DNA of 31,891 nucleotides from assembly GCF_000006405.1 (NCBI RefSeq), contig NW_003205333.1, forward strand, positions 1 through 31,891, in the 5' to 3' direction. A program made the translations under genes and the position numbers. Below, one piece after another: positions 1 through 10,329 of this stretch (position 1 is its first letter; every line of letters begins with the position of its first letter). The notes below the pieces were generated by a model, which worked only from the letters and a program-made list of their open reading frames with translations, was not told where the DNA came from and ran no database searches. Source of the DNA: Perkinsus marinus ATCC 50983. Lineage: Eukaryota; Perkinsozoa; Perkinsida; Perkinsidae.

Positions 1-366
1 GAGAAATCGATCTCACGAAGGCATATCTCGTTATGGCATAGTCGCCCCGAGTGACGGAATCGATCTCACGAAGGCATATCTCGTTATGGCATAGTCGCCC
101 CGAGTGACGAAATCGATCTCACGAAGGCATATCTCGTTATGGCATAGTCGCCCCGAGTGACGAAATCGATCTCACGAAGGCATATCTCGTTATGGCATAG
201 TCGCCCCGGATGACGAAATCGATCTCACGAAGGCATATCTCGTAATGGCATAGCTGGCCCGAATAGAGGAATCGATCGCACGAGAGCGTATCGTGTACTG
301 GCGTAGTTGCCCCGAATGGAGGAGTCGTTTCACGGAGGCGTACCTCGCGATATCATAGTCGCATCG
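1..366. repeat. 53-bp tandem satellite array (about 7 copies, running off the left edge)
   Basis: The phrase AATCGATCTCACGAAGGC recurs with an exact 53-base spacing (the T of AATCG falls at 7, 60, 113, 166, 219, 272 and 325). The first five copies are nearly identical; the last two (from about 250) are strongly diverged, so the array decays rightward. Each unit contains GGCATAGTCGCCCC. Read on the other strand this is GGGGCGACTATGCC, the core of the second 53-bp array at 10330-10685. No coding frame is suggested. The array starts at or before the window edge. Confidence 0.95.
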
Positions 367-1043
367 ACCTCACCGAGTACATGCTCCATTTCCACTTGAT
401 TACTACTCCAACAGTAGTCTCCCATCGATGGAGTTGTTGAACTTATATCGTAAGCAGCGATATGCTATATTTTTCTACGCTAGAGTAAGTAGCGTTGTGG
501 AAGAAATTCTGTTTAGACGACATTTCCTCATTTTGTGCTGACATTCGATCAGTCTTTTCAGCTTAGCTTCCAGTATTGTCGATTCCGCGACGGTGGTTGA
601 CGAGCTCGCCAAACAACTCATCGAAGAGGGTACAGTATATAACGGTATAGTTAGTGTTCTGTCCGGTCGGTGCGACAAGGAAAAATATGGCGTTCGGGAA
701 CGCGAACTCCTCCACCTTAGGGCGATAGAGGTCCTCAGATGAACACATTCCATTGGCCTCAATTGGGCGCTATACAGCTGATTTAGTAGGATGAACCGTA
801 AATTATCGACTGGACTACCTCGCAACGGTCGACTTCCACACGGTCTAGAGTGTCCCGACTGCATTTTCGACGCAACAGGTTAACATCGGTGAGTTAGATG
901 GTCGTTTAGTATCTCGCTGATTTGAGGAGCGCAAACTTCAGGATGTCGAAACTCGCGAACCGGAGCCCCATGGAAACCGGATCGTGATGCGTCTGTCTGA
1001 CGACCGTCCACTATTCGATATCTCATAAAAGAGAAAGTAAATT
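367..1043. other. no recognisable gene
   Basis: Open frames of up to 129 codons exist on the minus strand, but they have arginine/serine-rich composition of random type, no domain and no plausible splice pattern. I see nothing that I can support here. Confidence 0.5.
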
Positions 1044-1117
1044 TGGAGAACCCGGGCATCAATCCCGGTGCCTCACGCTTGCTGAGCGAGCGCTCTACCG
1101 TTTGAGCTGGTGACCCC
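1044..1117 (-). pseudogene. tRNA-Ala(AGC)-like remnant
   Basis: Read on the minus strand the segment has GGGG at the 5' end, a D-arm AGCTCAAACGGTAGAGC, an anticodon stem-loop with loop TCAGCAA (anticodon AGC), and a T-arm CCGGGATTGATGCCCGG followed by TCTCCA. This matches the general layout of eukaryotic tRNA-Ala. However, the acceptor stem pairs only in its outer part, one extra base sits before the D-arm, and the anticodon stem has a T-T mismatch. It is therefore more likely a decayed tRNA or a tRNA-derived repeat head than a working gene. A covariance-model scan would decide. Confidence 0.5.
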
Positions 1118-1884
1118 ATAAATATGAACTATATTCGCAAGCAGACAAGTAACTCCATCTTCCTGCACGAGCACATGATAAACCTACTCAGTTGAAGCTT
1201 AACAGTAGTCGGATATCATAATCACGCAGAGCGATTCACTGTAGACCTCCGGCTGCAGCCAATCCTGACGACCACCAACGTCTCTTCAGGACTAACCGTA
1301 AATACCATACCCCATACGCTACTTTTTCAACCTCAAACTCGGCCAATAAGAGGAAAAGATAGATTTTCGTAGAATGAAAGGCGTTTCCCACAGAGTGAAA
1401 GTTCGACTTTCGTTGACTGTTCGTCATCAATGAACTAAAATTCATAAATGATGTTCATGAATTCGTAAACAAGAGTTCAAATTCACCAAACATAAGACAA
1501 ATTCCGACCAACGAAAGCTCAATGGTACCCCTTTAGTCCTAGTAGAACCCCAGAGGCCCACTCCACTGCTATTCGATGCCGTACTGCCTCCTTATAGAGC
1601 CAAACAGTATTGACCCTCCACCAGAGAGGCAACCTCCGCCACCACTCGGGGCACTTCCCCCAAAGAGACCCCCTCCCGAGCTCTGGACCCTCTTCCAAAC
1701 ACGATAGTTCAGCCCGTGGAAGCGCCAAACAACGCCATGCTGCGCGCGTAAGCATCCCCATTCCACTATAAACTCAACACCTCTAGACACTCCAGAAAGC
1801 AATCTATGTGAGGAAGTAGAAACGTTGTAGAGGCTGCAAGCGCAGTACCAATGATGCTAGTATACAGCTACGAATACGTATCGC
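1118..1884. other. no recognisable gene; 3' flank of the Nopp140-like gene
   Basis: Only short frames of low-complexity composition are present. The right part (about 1800-1884) should hold the 3' UTR of the minus-strand gene that stops at 1885. I could not recognise a polyadenylation signal with confidence. Confidence 0.4.
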
Positions 1885-3854
1885 CTAGTCCGAGTCCGAA
1901 TCCGAATCTGGGAAGGGAATCGAGTTAATGCCAGTCTCCAAAGCTCCTCCACCACGCCAGGAGGACCGCTTCTTCTTAGCCATTTCCTTACGGAAGTCTA
2001 CAAAGACAAACACCATCATTCGCCATAGCCCATCCAGGATGCTTCTACCTTTCCCACGAACCTTGATGAGATCCGCCGCAGCCTTGTCACCCCACGTGTC
2101 ACCAGCGCCATGACCAAACCTATCTCACCTTCCAGACCAACTACTGCTACCTTCTACATTACCTCTTCTTCGCCTCATGCGTGTTGTCCTTTCGAGAGGT
2201 GGTGAGATGTCCGATGTACCTGCCAACTACACAGTCCAACTCCATATGCACCCAGCCCTTACTTGGACTCATCGATCCTCCTCCAATGATCGCCATGCTT
2301 TTTCCTATTCTCGGATGTAGCACCAGATTCCTCAGCACTACTCCCTTGCCACCAATCAGAATCTTCACCCCAACCCCATTGCTCCGAGCTCTCGGGGGTA
2401 GTAGCCGTCTCCTTCTCCTCCTCCAAGCTGGCTTGTACCGGTTCATCTGACAGACCAGCGCTGCAAGATAGTATACTCTCATCCACTACCCTTCTCCTCC
2501 TCTACAGGGACCTCCTCGGCCTTCTTCGATTCTGACAGCACCACAGTACACAGTTAAGAGCCACGAGATCCTCCTTACTCTTGAAAGGCTTCTTGGCTAC
2601 CACAACCTCCTCCTCCTCCTCTTCCTCAACAGGTTGTGCCTTCTCTAAAGACAAGCGAACAAGGATTAACAGTCACCAATGAGCAAACAGGAACATTACT
2701 CTTGGAGTGCTTCTTCTTTTTCTCCTTTGGAGCTGCAGCTTCCTCCTCTTCCTCCCCTAAAGCCTTGCGATGCTCTAAGAACAGGCACATACCAGCATGC
2801 TCCTCCCCGCTATCTTATCGTTAATACTCTTGGTGTGCTTCTTCTTTTTGGGTGCCTCCTCTTCCTCAACAGCCTTCTCCTCCTTCTCTTCCTCGACATT
2901 CTTGAGATGCTCTGATCGAGGCGAAAATGAACCCAACGAAGCCGGGATGTCTACTCATAGTACTCTTAGAGTGTTTCTTCTTCTTAGGCATCTCCTCCTC
3001 CTCTACCTCAACGGCTTCCTCCTCCTTCTCCTCGACAACCTCATGCTCTAAAAACTCAATAAGTCCATCATCGCTCTCTGGCCACTACACTACTCTTAGA
3101 ATGTTTCTTCTTTTTCTTCTTCTTCTCTGGTTCCGCCGAGTCCTCTACAGGGACTGCGAGAGCAAGACTCTCCCCCGGTCCACCTATACGCCCTACACTA
3201 CCAACAGCAGCAGCCTCCTCGGCATCCTCTTGCTGGTGGCGATTCTCTGAAGAAAGAGCAGACGCAGCATCCCCCAGTGCCACATAGAGGCCATCACGAA
3301 GAGATTAATCCCGAATCGTTTCCCAAGCTACTCTTAGAATGCTTCTTTTTGCTCTTCTTCTCAATTGTGACCTCTGAGAAATAAATCGGGCATCACGATT
3401 ACGCAAAATCCAATTCCTAATCACCTTCAACAGCCTCTACCTCTTCCTCAGGCTCATCCGTCTTCCTCTCTGAATAATAAAGCAACTGTAAAAACGATGG
3501 ATGAGAACCCCGTACTACTTTTTGAATGTTTATTCTTCTTCTTTTTGGCAGGCTCCAAGGACTCGACGAGCTCCTCCTCCTCCTCACCTACACACAAGAC
3601 ACCTTTCACAACAGTCGAATTTTACCGCGAACCGGTCAGTGCGAGATGGACGACAGCACAGCAGTTAGGTGAATGTTATTACCCTCGATAGGCGCGGGTT
3701 CGATCTCTTCGGCCTTGCGCTCTGAAAGAGGTAGCAATAGTGTAGGGGAGGAGAGGCGCTTCTTCTCACTTTTGGAGTGTTTCTTCTTCTTCTTTTTCTT
3801 TAACTCAACATCCTCCTCCTCGACGACGACTGCGAGGGACGAGAAGCGAGCCAT
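1885..3854 (-). CDS. Nopp140/Srp40-type nucleolar phosphoprotein, 15 exons
   Basis: Nopp140 proteins are nucleolar chaperones of box C/D and H/ACA snoRNPs. Splicing by eye gives 15 exons: 3854-3770, 3721-3683, 3587-3519, 3469-3425, 3373-3332, 3246-3094, 3047-2964, 2911-2828, 2774-2700, 2644-2579, 2531-2490, 2446-2263, 2219-2163, 2119-2049 and 1997-1885. They total 1209 nt (402 residues) with every phase consistent. Residues 305-398 match the SRP40 C-terminal domain: GAGDTWGDKAAADLIKVRGK, then DFRKEMAKKKRSSWRGG and INSIPF, ending in a D-S-D-S-D tail. Residues 1-250 are acidic (E-rich) blocks that each run into KKKKHSK. Most introns are 43-55 nt; two are longer (3588-3682 and 3247-3331) and could hide a small exon. 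The start ATG at 3854 opens the first acidic/KKKKKKHSK module. I see no obvious LisH motif at the N terminus. The linker is lysine/glutamate-rich rather than the usual serine-rich type. Confidence 0.85.
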
Positions 3855-4074
3855 AGAAGATGGCGGATAAAAGTTGACTATTTTACGGTAATGCCAATCA
3901 GGAAGGGCCTCCTTGTAAGAGAAATTTGCGACAAGTGCAGTTGCGCATCATGTGGCAAGGGGGCAGCTGCATCGATCGGTAGCCGCGGACAGGCGGGAGG
4001 GTCTATCTCACTACTGGTTTACACCTATTCTGTTGTTAGTATGTAGCGCGAGGAGGTAGAAAAAATGGAGCCAC

Positions 4075-4460
4075 CGGGGATCGAACCCGCGAGAAAAACG
4101 TGACTTGGAAGTTCCATACGTGCTGCTGCCGTAAGCGCTTCTTTGGACACATCAGCTTTCTTGTCCAAAGTTAAATGCTTGACAAGGTGTCCATTACTCA
4201 ACCCATGGGCTATGTTTCGACAACTTGAAACGTAGTGGCGCTCGCCCGAAAATGTACAAATTGGACAAGAAATGTCGAAAGCAACACCATGGGTGATCTT
4301 TGGACAGGTTTTTTGGACAACAAATACGTGTCGACATGTCCAGAAGGACATCCAGCCTCTTTTGGACAACATCTTGTCCAAGTGATGTCCAAAGGTGGAT
4401 TTGTCTGCATTTCCCTCGAAAACTTGTCCAAAGCTTGTCGTTGGCACTTTTGGACAGTTG
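4075..4460. repeat. TTGGACA/TGTCCAA-rich dispersed repeat, copy 1, with tRNA-like 3' half
   Basis: About ten copies of TTGGACA or its complement TGTCCAA occur in both orientations between 4140 and 4460. At 4075-4100 the minus strand reads GCGGGTTCGATCCCCGG followed by TGGCTCCA, a good tRNA T-arm and acceptor 3' half; the remaining tRNA parts are poor. The block continues through CTGCTGCC and GGCGCTCGCC landmarks that recur, in reverse orientation, in the block at 6838-7180. Overlapping open frames (for example 4235-4663 plus, 4025-4447 minus) look like by-products. It is probably a mobile or tRNA-derived repeat, but I cannot name a family. Confidence 0.6.
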
Positions 4461-5699
4461 ATGATGAGTTGATAACGCTATCTTGCAATCTCGAAGCTTT
4501 CACACTTAGCGATATTAGCATAGATGACAAATGGCACCCAATTACGTTTGGATCAGTGATCCAGGATCACATTGATTGCAAAGGTTCAACAGTTTATCTT
4601 CAAACGCATATGTTGCATATGTCTTTCGGTCCCGTACCTTGCAATTATAAGCAAATTGTTTGATACAACACTACATATAAAGGCACGCACGTTTGGGCGA
4701 ACATGTTTACTCATCACACACGCATGTAAATCAGATTTACTAGATCTCATTGAACATTTAGGAGTCATAACCTTTCGAGGCAACTGGGGACGGATTTAAC
4801 GTGCGAATGTTTAACGGCTATACGTCATTCAATATTTCTCATTAGATTCAGTGGAATGATCGTTTGGAGAAGTCTGGCGGTTAGGGATAGTTTCTTCGTG
4901 GCACTTCTCCTGATTCGGAAGTCTCGAGACCTCTTCCGCCCTAGACCAATCACATCATGTACTGAACTCACTCGGATTATCCGAGTCGGATATCTGGTAG
5001 ACTCGGGATTCTCGGGATTAACATGCGAGTTCATACACGTGATATAAGTATACAACACGAGCTCTTTAAGTCAGTCATTGGCTATGATCCATAGCTGAGC
5101 ATAGTTGGTGAAGCGTGTACACACCGATTTTTTACACCGTCTGTCTCCGCGATATTTTGAGCGTTGAGGTTGGCATAGATTTCTGTGTTGAGTTTAGTGT
5201 GATATACACTTCCGGTGCGAAATGGCAGTCGACTATTGGTCCGCACCTGATTCTAGTAGAATAATTCCACGTTGCACTTGTATTGTGTTCGATAATAACA
5301 TTGTTAGATCGTGAGTATTGAAACACAACATGATAAGGGCATTTAAAACGGTATATCTGATTATAGCCTGGTATATCTGGTTATTTTCCTACTGGGAACG
5401 GGAATGGGAGTTTGATAATCTCACGGATAATCTCACTAATCTCTCCATAAGTTAGCGAGTAATGTATAAACTCAACTCATAACGATCAGGAAAAGGATTG
5501 ATTACGGCTGATGAAAATTGATAATACTGATGTAAACTGATTGCATTACAGACTTTGTTATTGGATAGGAGTTCTACCTCCAAATACCTCGAGTACAATA
5601 AATAACATAAAATACTTCGGAATGCTACGAATACTTACAGCTTCGCAACGAGTCGAAATAATAGACATGCCGTGTTAGAGCAGCTGATACGACAAATGA
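4461..5699. other. no recognisable gene
   Basis: The stretch holds scattered short frames only. A small palindrome ACTCGGATTATCCGAGT lies near 4972-4990, and GGTATATCTG is repeated at about 5350-5380. The right edge must contain the 3' flank of the PHD gene that stops at 5700. Confidence 0.4.
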
Positions 5700-6533
5700 C
5701 TATTGAAGTTTCGATCCTTCTATTTCAAAATACTTCACATAGAATGATCGTCCGCTATCATCACGGTTCTCACTTAGCTCTTCATCTCCTATCCCATACC
5801 GAGAGTCTACCACTAAACCATGCTTAGATCCGGCCGGAATATATAAACAAGTACTAGCCTCGAACAAGTGCACAGAATTTACAGCGAACTCTTTCGGAGC
5901 CATGGTCAACGAGTCGCTAGATACTGCGATCAAAGCAGTTGGTAGCGGTCTATCGCGCTCAATCCGAGCAGTAACAAATCGGATACCGGCAGCGGCAGCA
6001 TCACTTCGATAGTCGTAGAATGCAACGCGTTCACCCCCATGAAGAATATGCAAATCGCGATCCAGTGCGAGCAAAAAATCAACGGCAGCACACTGTTCTC
6101 CAGTAGATCTCCAAAGTGAGGAAATAGCCGCAGCACCTGCAGCACTAGCAAGCTGGGCTTCATCTCCGACTACTCCAATACATCTTTGATACTTCTGAAA
6201 TAAGCTTTGATGTGTATCAGTAAAAGATATATTTCCCACCAAAAGAAATTTAAGTGTTGGAACGACCACTTGATAAACATCAATAGGCCCCATAATAGCC
6301 TTGCGGGCTCTACATGACAGACAATACCAAGGATCGTCGCTAATGGCAGCGCCGTTTTGAACACCACTACATAAACAGTGATACCATTTTCGACACCCAT
6401 CACATTGAATCATAGCCCCACGGACTGCATCTAGATCATCGCCAGGTAAAAGACAAATAGCACAATCAACTTCATCCACGCTCTCACATGGTAGGAAATG
6501 CCGGTACACTATCCTTACTGCAGTCTCAGCCAT
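5700..6533 (-). CDS. PHD-finger protein, intronless, 277 aa
   Basis: The single uninterrupted frame begins with ATG at 6533. Residues 24-74 form a canonical C4HC3 PHD zinc finger: C24, C27, C44, C47, H52, C55, C71 and C74, with CDGCRKWYHCLC and the W69-Y70 pair before the last two cysteines. PHD fingers usually read histone H3 tails, so a chromatin role in the nucleus is likely. The remaining 200 residues match nothing I recognise. They contain an alanine-rich stretch near residues 120-140 and no obvious second zinc finger. The gene has no introns, unlike nearly every other gene in this window, which could mean a retrocopy or simply a compact gene. Upstream at about 6680-6705 is a T-rich run (TTTTTTGGTTTTTTTGG). 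Confidence 0.85.
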   Translation of the reverse strand: MAETAVRIVYRHFLPCESVDEVDCAICLLPGDDLDAVRGAMIQCDGCRKWYHCLCSGVQNGAAISDDPWYCLSCRARKAIMGPIDVYQVVVPTLKFLLVGNISFTDTHQSLFQKYQRCIGVVGDEAQLASAAGAAAISSLWRSTGEQCAAVDFLLALDRDLHILHGGERVAFYDYRSDAAAAGIRFVTARIERDRPLPTALIAVSSDSLTMAPKEFAVNSVHLFEASTCLYIPAGSKHGLVVDSRYGIGDEELSENRDDSGRSFYVKYFEIEGSKLQ

Positions 6534-6837
6534 AATGCAAAAACAACACCGACTAAAAGATTCCCTCTCTCCCTCACTCGAAGCCGATTTCGGCTAGGCG
6601 GCCAGCCAATGCTTCGCACACATCAGCGGCTTTTGAGGTCTTCGATAGTCGGCGAGGGTGACCAGTCCATCTCCGCTGTTTTTTGGTTTTTTTGGTTTTT
6701 TTAACATCGCCATCTCATCTTATCAGCTGAGCTGATTCAGCTCTCGTGTCGCAAAAATAAGAAGATTAATAGCCTCATCGAAAGCTAATACTATTAAGGA
6801 GCTATCAGGGATTACATTGTCAGATAAATTTTAAACA

Positions 6838-7180
6838 TTTATGGGCGAGCGCATTCGAGACAGATGTCCAAAGGTAATCGGTGCCACATTCCGACACATT
6901 GTAGTCCAGATTACTAAATGTTGTCCAAACATGTCCAATTGATCAAAAAGCTGTCCAAAGGTCGTTACAGGCGTAATTGGACAACTTCTTGATGAAAAAA
7001 AAATATTCGACAACTTCATGTCCAAACTACTCCCAAGGGTAGTTTTTGGACAAACTGTCCAAAACTTAGTCATGAGATTCGTTTTGACATCCCTTGCTGT
7101 CCAAAGGGCTTTCGACAACTTTATGTCCAAAGTTGATGTGTCCAAAGGTCACGCAATCGCTGCTGCTGCTGCGAGGCCAC
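6838..7180. repeat. TTGGACA/TGTCCAA-rich dispersed repeat, copy 2 (inverted relative to copy 1)
   Basis: About eleven TGTCCAA or TTGGACA heptamers lie between 6860 and 7150, again in both orientations, often as TGTCCAAAGG. Its right edge (GTGTCCAAAGG, then CGCTGCTGCTGCTGCGAGG at 7138-7175) mirrors the left edge of copy 1 (CTGCTGCC, then TTTGGACACATCAGC). Its left edge GGGCGAGCGCATTCG mirrors GGCGCTCGCCCG of copy 1. The two copies are thus the same element in opposite orientation, flanking the PHD gene. Open frames crossing it are not credible genes. Confidence 0.6.
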
Positions 7181-7759
7181 GGATTATAGCGTATAAACGA
7201 CAGTCAGGCACAAGGAATCGTCTTCGTCGAGTGTATCTATTTTATTATATAGGCTACGGCCTAATGGCTGCTACCGTCACGAGGGTGCTCATACTGAGAG
7301 GCTTCCTGAGTCGAGTAAGACATTATCTCTCCGTCTGTCGTTGTTGGCTACTGCTGGCTGTATCCACTCATGCCTTGGACTTTTAATAGCGCCTTCTCTT
7401 TCGGGTGTCTGCCTCGACAAGGTATTAATACTACACGACGAGTATTAATATTATTGTTAGTTCTCTGTAGCGCTGATTCATAGCCTACACAGATTTTAGT
7501 AGGCGCACCTTTTCTGTGTCCTACCTGAAGAGTTGACAAGAAGGATCGACGTTAACAGCAAGGGGAAGCGCCAACAGAAGTAGCTCATGGTACCGTTGAA
7601 TGGTTCATGCTAGTGAATTTGTCCTCTGGCTGTATGACGACCTGTTGTGTTCAGTCTCCACTGTAGAAACTCTACAGTTAATAGAATGTCTGTACGGTAT
7701 ATCTTCTCGTTAGCGCATAATAGTATTTTCACGACTGACTTGGGCATGCTTGTATGAAA
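7181..7759. other. no recognisable gene
   Basis: Only short open frames without domains or convincing splice structure; nothing that I can support. Confidence 0.4.
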
Positions 7760-8142
7760 TTATGAGAAACAAGTGAACAATACAAATAATAACATAATTT
7801 TCAACATATGAGTGGACAATGCCAAAACCTGACCGTTCAGTAAAGCAGCCCATTCTGGAGTATATTCCTCTACTGTCTGCTATCTCCTCGATAGAAGTGG
7901 AGGGACACAATCAAGCGTGATTTGACGACATCATAACTTGTTATAGTGCGGGGGGCATTCGTATTCTGCAGCTGTTTAGTGCCGTTGATGTCATCGTCAT
8001 CGCAAACGGCAGTGATGGGCCCTTCGAATGGTAGCGTTGGGATAGACTTTATATTTGGGTATAGTACTGTGCCCAAGATAAGGAAGAGGCAGAGCAAGGT
8101 GTGACACCACGCAGTGTCACCGTCACTTGTGACTCGCAGCAT
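7760..8142 (-). CDS. possible small two-exon membrane protein
   Basis: An ATG at 8142 opens a 90-codon frame. It starts with a hydrophobic segment (HTLLCLFLILGTVLY) and continues with an acidic DDDDINGT patch. A second minus-strand frame (about 7870-7760) reads VEEYTPEWAALLNGQ, then a hydrophobic C terminus (IMLLFVLFTCF) and TAA. It could follow after splicing at an AG near 7876. I could not find a strong donor joining the two, so this is a tentative gene. No family was recognised. Confidence 0.25.
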
Positions 8143-8390
8143 CAGGCCTGTCTTTTCTGGCTGGGGCCATCGAGGGATGAGCGGGGCCGGAGGCAGAGAG
8201 GAGGACGCAATGGCAGCTTACTTTCAGTGAAGCTCAATGATAGAATCATACAACTGGTAATACTACCTATGCGGGGGAGGGGTGTATGACGAGTCGGGTT
8301 ACTGCGTTATTGGAAAATGTAAACTCCCATGTGATACAAGGAGTTGAATTTAGGGTATGAGTCATTCGATATTCAAGTTTGCCAACTGTT

Positions 8391-9340
8391 ATGGTCAGTG
8401 TATGGTTTTCTGTATAACCCTTATGGTTTCTCCTTGTATGTAGATAGGCCCCCTATCAACGACAGTGGTTAGCCTACAGGCTGTGGTATCGGCTCCAGCC
8501 CCACTGGCTGTGGCCTGCATACCAATAATCATACCATTAACGATTGAAGTGGACCGCATGGGATTCCCATTGACGTGAGCCTCGCGAACGCCTTCACAGC
8601 TGAGATCTTGTCTTCACACAGGGATGCGGGTAAATCAGCAATGAAGGGCCTCTTGATCAGCAGCGTTCTACAAGGCTCCCTCGGTGAGCTTCTTACTCAG
8701 CAGCTGCCGGTGCTCATTTCTATCTTTCAGGTGTAGTGGAGTTCCTGATGGGTGATCTTGTCACAGGTTTCGTCAATACGTTGATGGCAGGCATCGGCAT
8801 GTGAGTTCACAGTGCGGATATCAGTCTAAGTGTGGGACGTAGGTACTCTACCCAGCCACAGGGGGTATCTTGGCTGCCCAGCTATACCGTTATCTGTTTC
8901 ATCAACGGCTCTATTCAAGTGAAGAACGGCTCGTAGACTCGGGCATTCAATACTTCACTGTTCAGTTCCTCGGCCTTATCGAACGGTTCGCGTATGGTCA
9001 TGGGCCTATCTTTGCTGGCGCGGCGCCTCTCATCATGAACTATGTTCATTTGGCAGCGATACTGCACCCTGTCCTTAATATGGCCAGTGTATACTATGGC
9101 TGGACCCTACTTAAGGAGCTTAGAGACAGCTATATAGCCGGAGCGACTAATGTGAGGTGTCTCTTATATGGACTACATCCTGCCACTTCTAAGGTCAATA
9201 ACGTGAGTCCGGATAGGCTAAGGGGTGACGTATCGAGGGTCGACCGCGGCAATATGGAAGGCAGTCTGTTTGGGAATCAAGCCACGAGTTTCCAAGCCTT
9301 CTCAGGAGAGGGTGAAGCCAATAGGTCTACTCGTTCATGA
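8391..9340 (+). CDS. multi-pass membrane protein, multi-exon, with apparent frameshift
   Basis: Spliced exons are 8391-8399 (ATG GTC AGT; start uncertain), 8444-8574, 8622-8683, 8731-8800, 8843-9151 and 9194-9340; introns are 42-47 nt. Hydrophobic stretches follow one another: a first segment ending in VACIPIIIPLTIEVD, a second around GDLVTGFVNTLMAGIG, and another around AAPLIMNYVHLAAILHPVL. A soluble serine/glycine-rich tail ends in TGA at 9338-9340. Splicing is in frame up to exon 8843. From there the frame holding the long membrane domain (GGILAAQLYRYLFHQ onward) is off by one; a sixth G in the run 8861-8865 would restore it. That points to a sequencing or assembly error, or to a recent pseudogene. 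The family is unknown to me. Confidence 0.6.
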
Positions 9341-9995
9341 TCAGCTATGACACATCTCTCAGGGTTCCGTCTTGGTGACAGCTCACCTGGAAGAGTCACC
9401 ACTATGCCGGGCCAGAGTGTCATGAGAGATACGACGCTGGGCAGTGATCAGTAACGATATTCATTTTGGTTAAAACAACATGATTTGTTATTACAAGCAT
9501 CTCCCTTGAGTTTCACGGATAGTGAGTGAAGCCCCTTAACTGGAGTAGAGTTGTGATGACCACACTAAAAGAGTAGACAACGGCATAATCGCGGTATGCA
9601 AAATGCACGCACGAGCCAGCGTTCCATAATATACACAGTGTGCGGTACGGTTCCTTTTCCAGGCTCAGTGCCTGTTTACTCTCCTTTTATACTCTCTCTT
9701 TACGACTTGTGTCACATGTTCGTGAAGTTTCAGGAAAGACGCTCACTCTGTCGAACCCATATGTAGAGTGTTTAATTGATAAGTCTTCTCTGCATCGCGC
9801 TGGACCACGATTCTATAGGGGGTTAGTATACTGTCCCGTATATGAAAGGGGAAAATGAGTCTGTTCTCAATCCTGATTTTAACCATGTAGCTGAAATATG
9901 CGGGGCTAGAAATGAACCTCGTTTTGTGAGACCAGCTTGACAAAACAATACGGTCTGACTCAGAGGTGGGGTTCTTTTCAGGTTGTTTCTTATGA
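9341..9995. other. no recognisable gene
   Basis: 3' flank of the preceding membrane-protein gene, followed by short frames without features. Confidence 0.4.
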
Positions 9996-10253
9996 ATGGG
10001 GTCTCACTCAAGTAGGAGTGCCCTCCTCCCTTCAACATTGCTGTTATTCCTATGGGTCATCGTCGACCGAGTAATGGCTGCTTCTAGTAATAACTGGGAT
10101 TTGGGTATTGATAGGGTGTTTTGTTATGACTCTCGTCGTAAAAAAACCATCACAAATTCTGTTAAATCCCCTGCTGAAATAACCCGTCTCCATGACATTT
10201 TGCGATGGGTCCCTCCCAGAAGGTTAATGATGAAGAAGCCCCGTCTGTTGTAG
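9996..10253 (+). CDS. small putative secreted or signal-anchored protein, 85 aa
   Basis: An ATG at 9996 opens an 85-codon frame. Its first 30 residues look like a signal peptide: a polar start with an Arg, the hydrophobic core ALLPSTLLLFLWVIV, then a cleavage-like VMA-A. The rest is basic (RRKKTITNS, PPRRLMMKK) and has a single cysteine. No homology was recognised, and there is no additional support such as splice sites or a paralog. A chance frame is possible. Confidence 0.3.
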   Translation: MGSHSSRSALLPSTLLLFLWVIVDRVMAASSNNWDLGIDRVFCYDSRRKKTITNSVKSPAEITRLHDILRWVPPRRLMMKKPRLL

Positions 10254-10329
10254 CTTCTCTGTTATTATAAGTCGGGTAGGGGAGTAATATTAGAATATAT
10301 ATTGGACACTTATAGTCGGAGCGATTTCT

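Noticed and set aside
1-366. CRISPR-like array
   Set aside because: The repeats are contiguous 53-mers with no unique spacers, and the window is eukaryotic; it is a satellite.
475-864. 129-codon minus-strand frame
   Set aside because: Composition looks random (Arg/Ser/Leu), with no domain, no splice context and no similarity that I recognise.
2181-3250. Plus-strand leucine/serine-rich frames across 2181-3250
   Set aside because: They are the complement of Glu/Lys-rich exons of the minus-strand Nopp140-like gene; CTC/TTC repeats make false leucine-rich frames.
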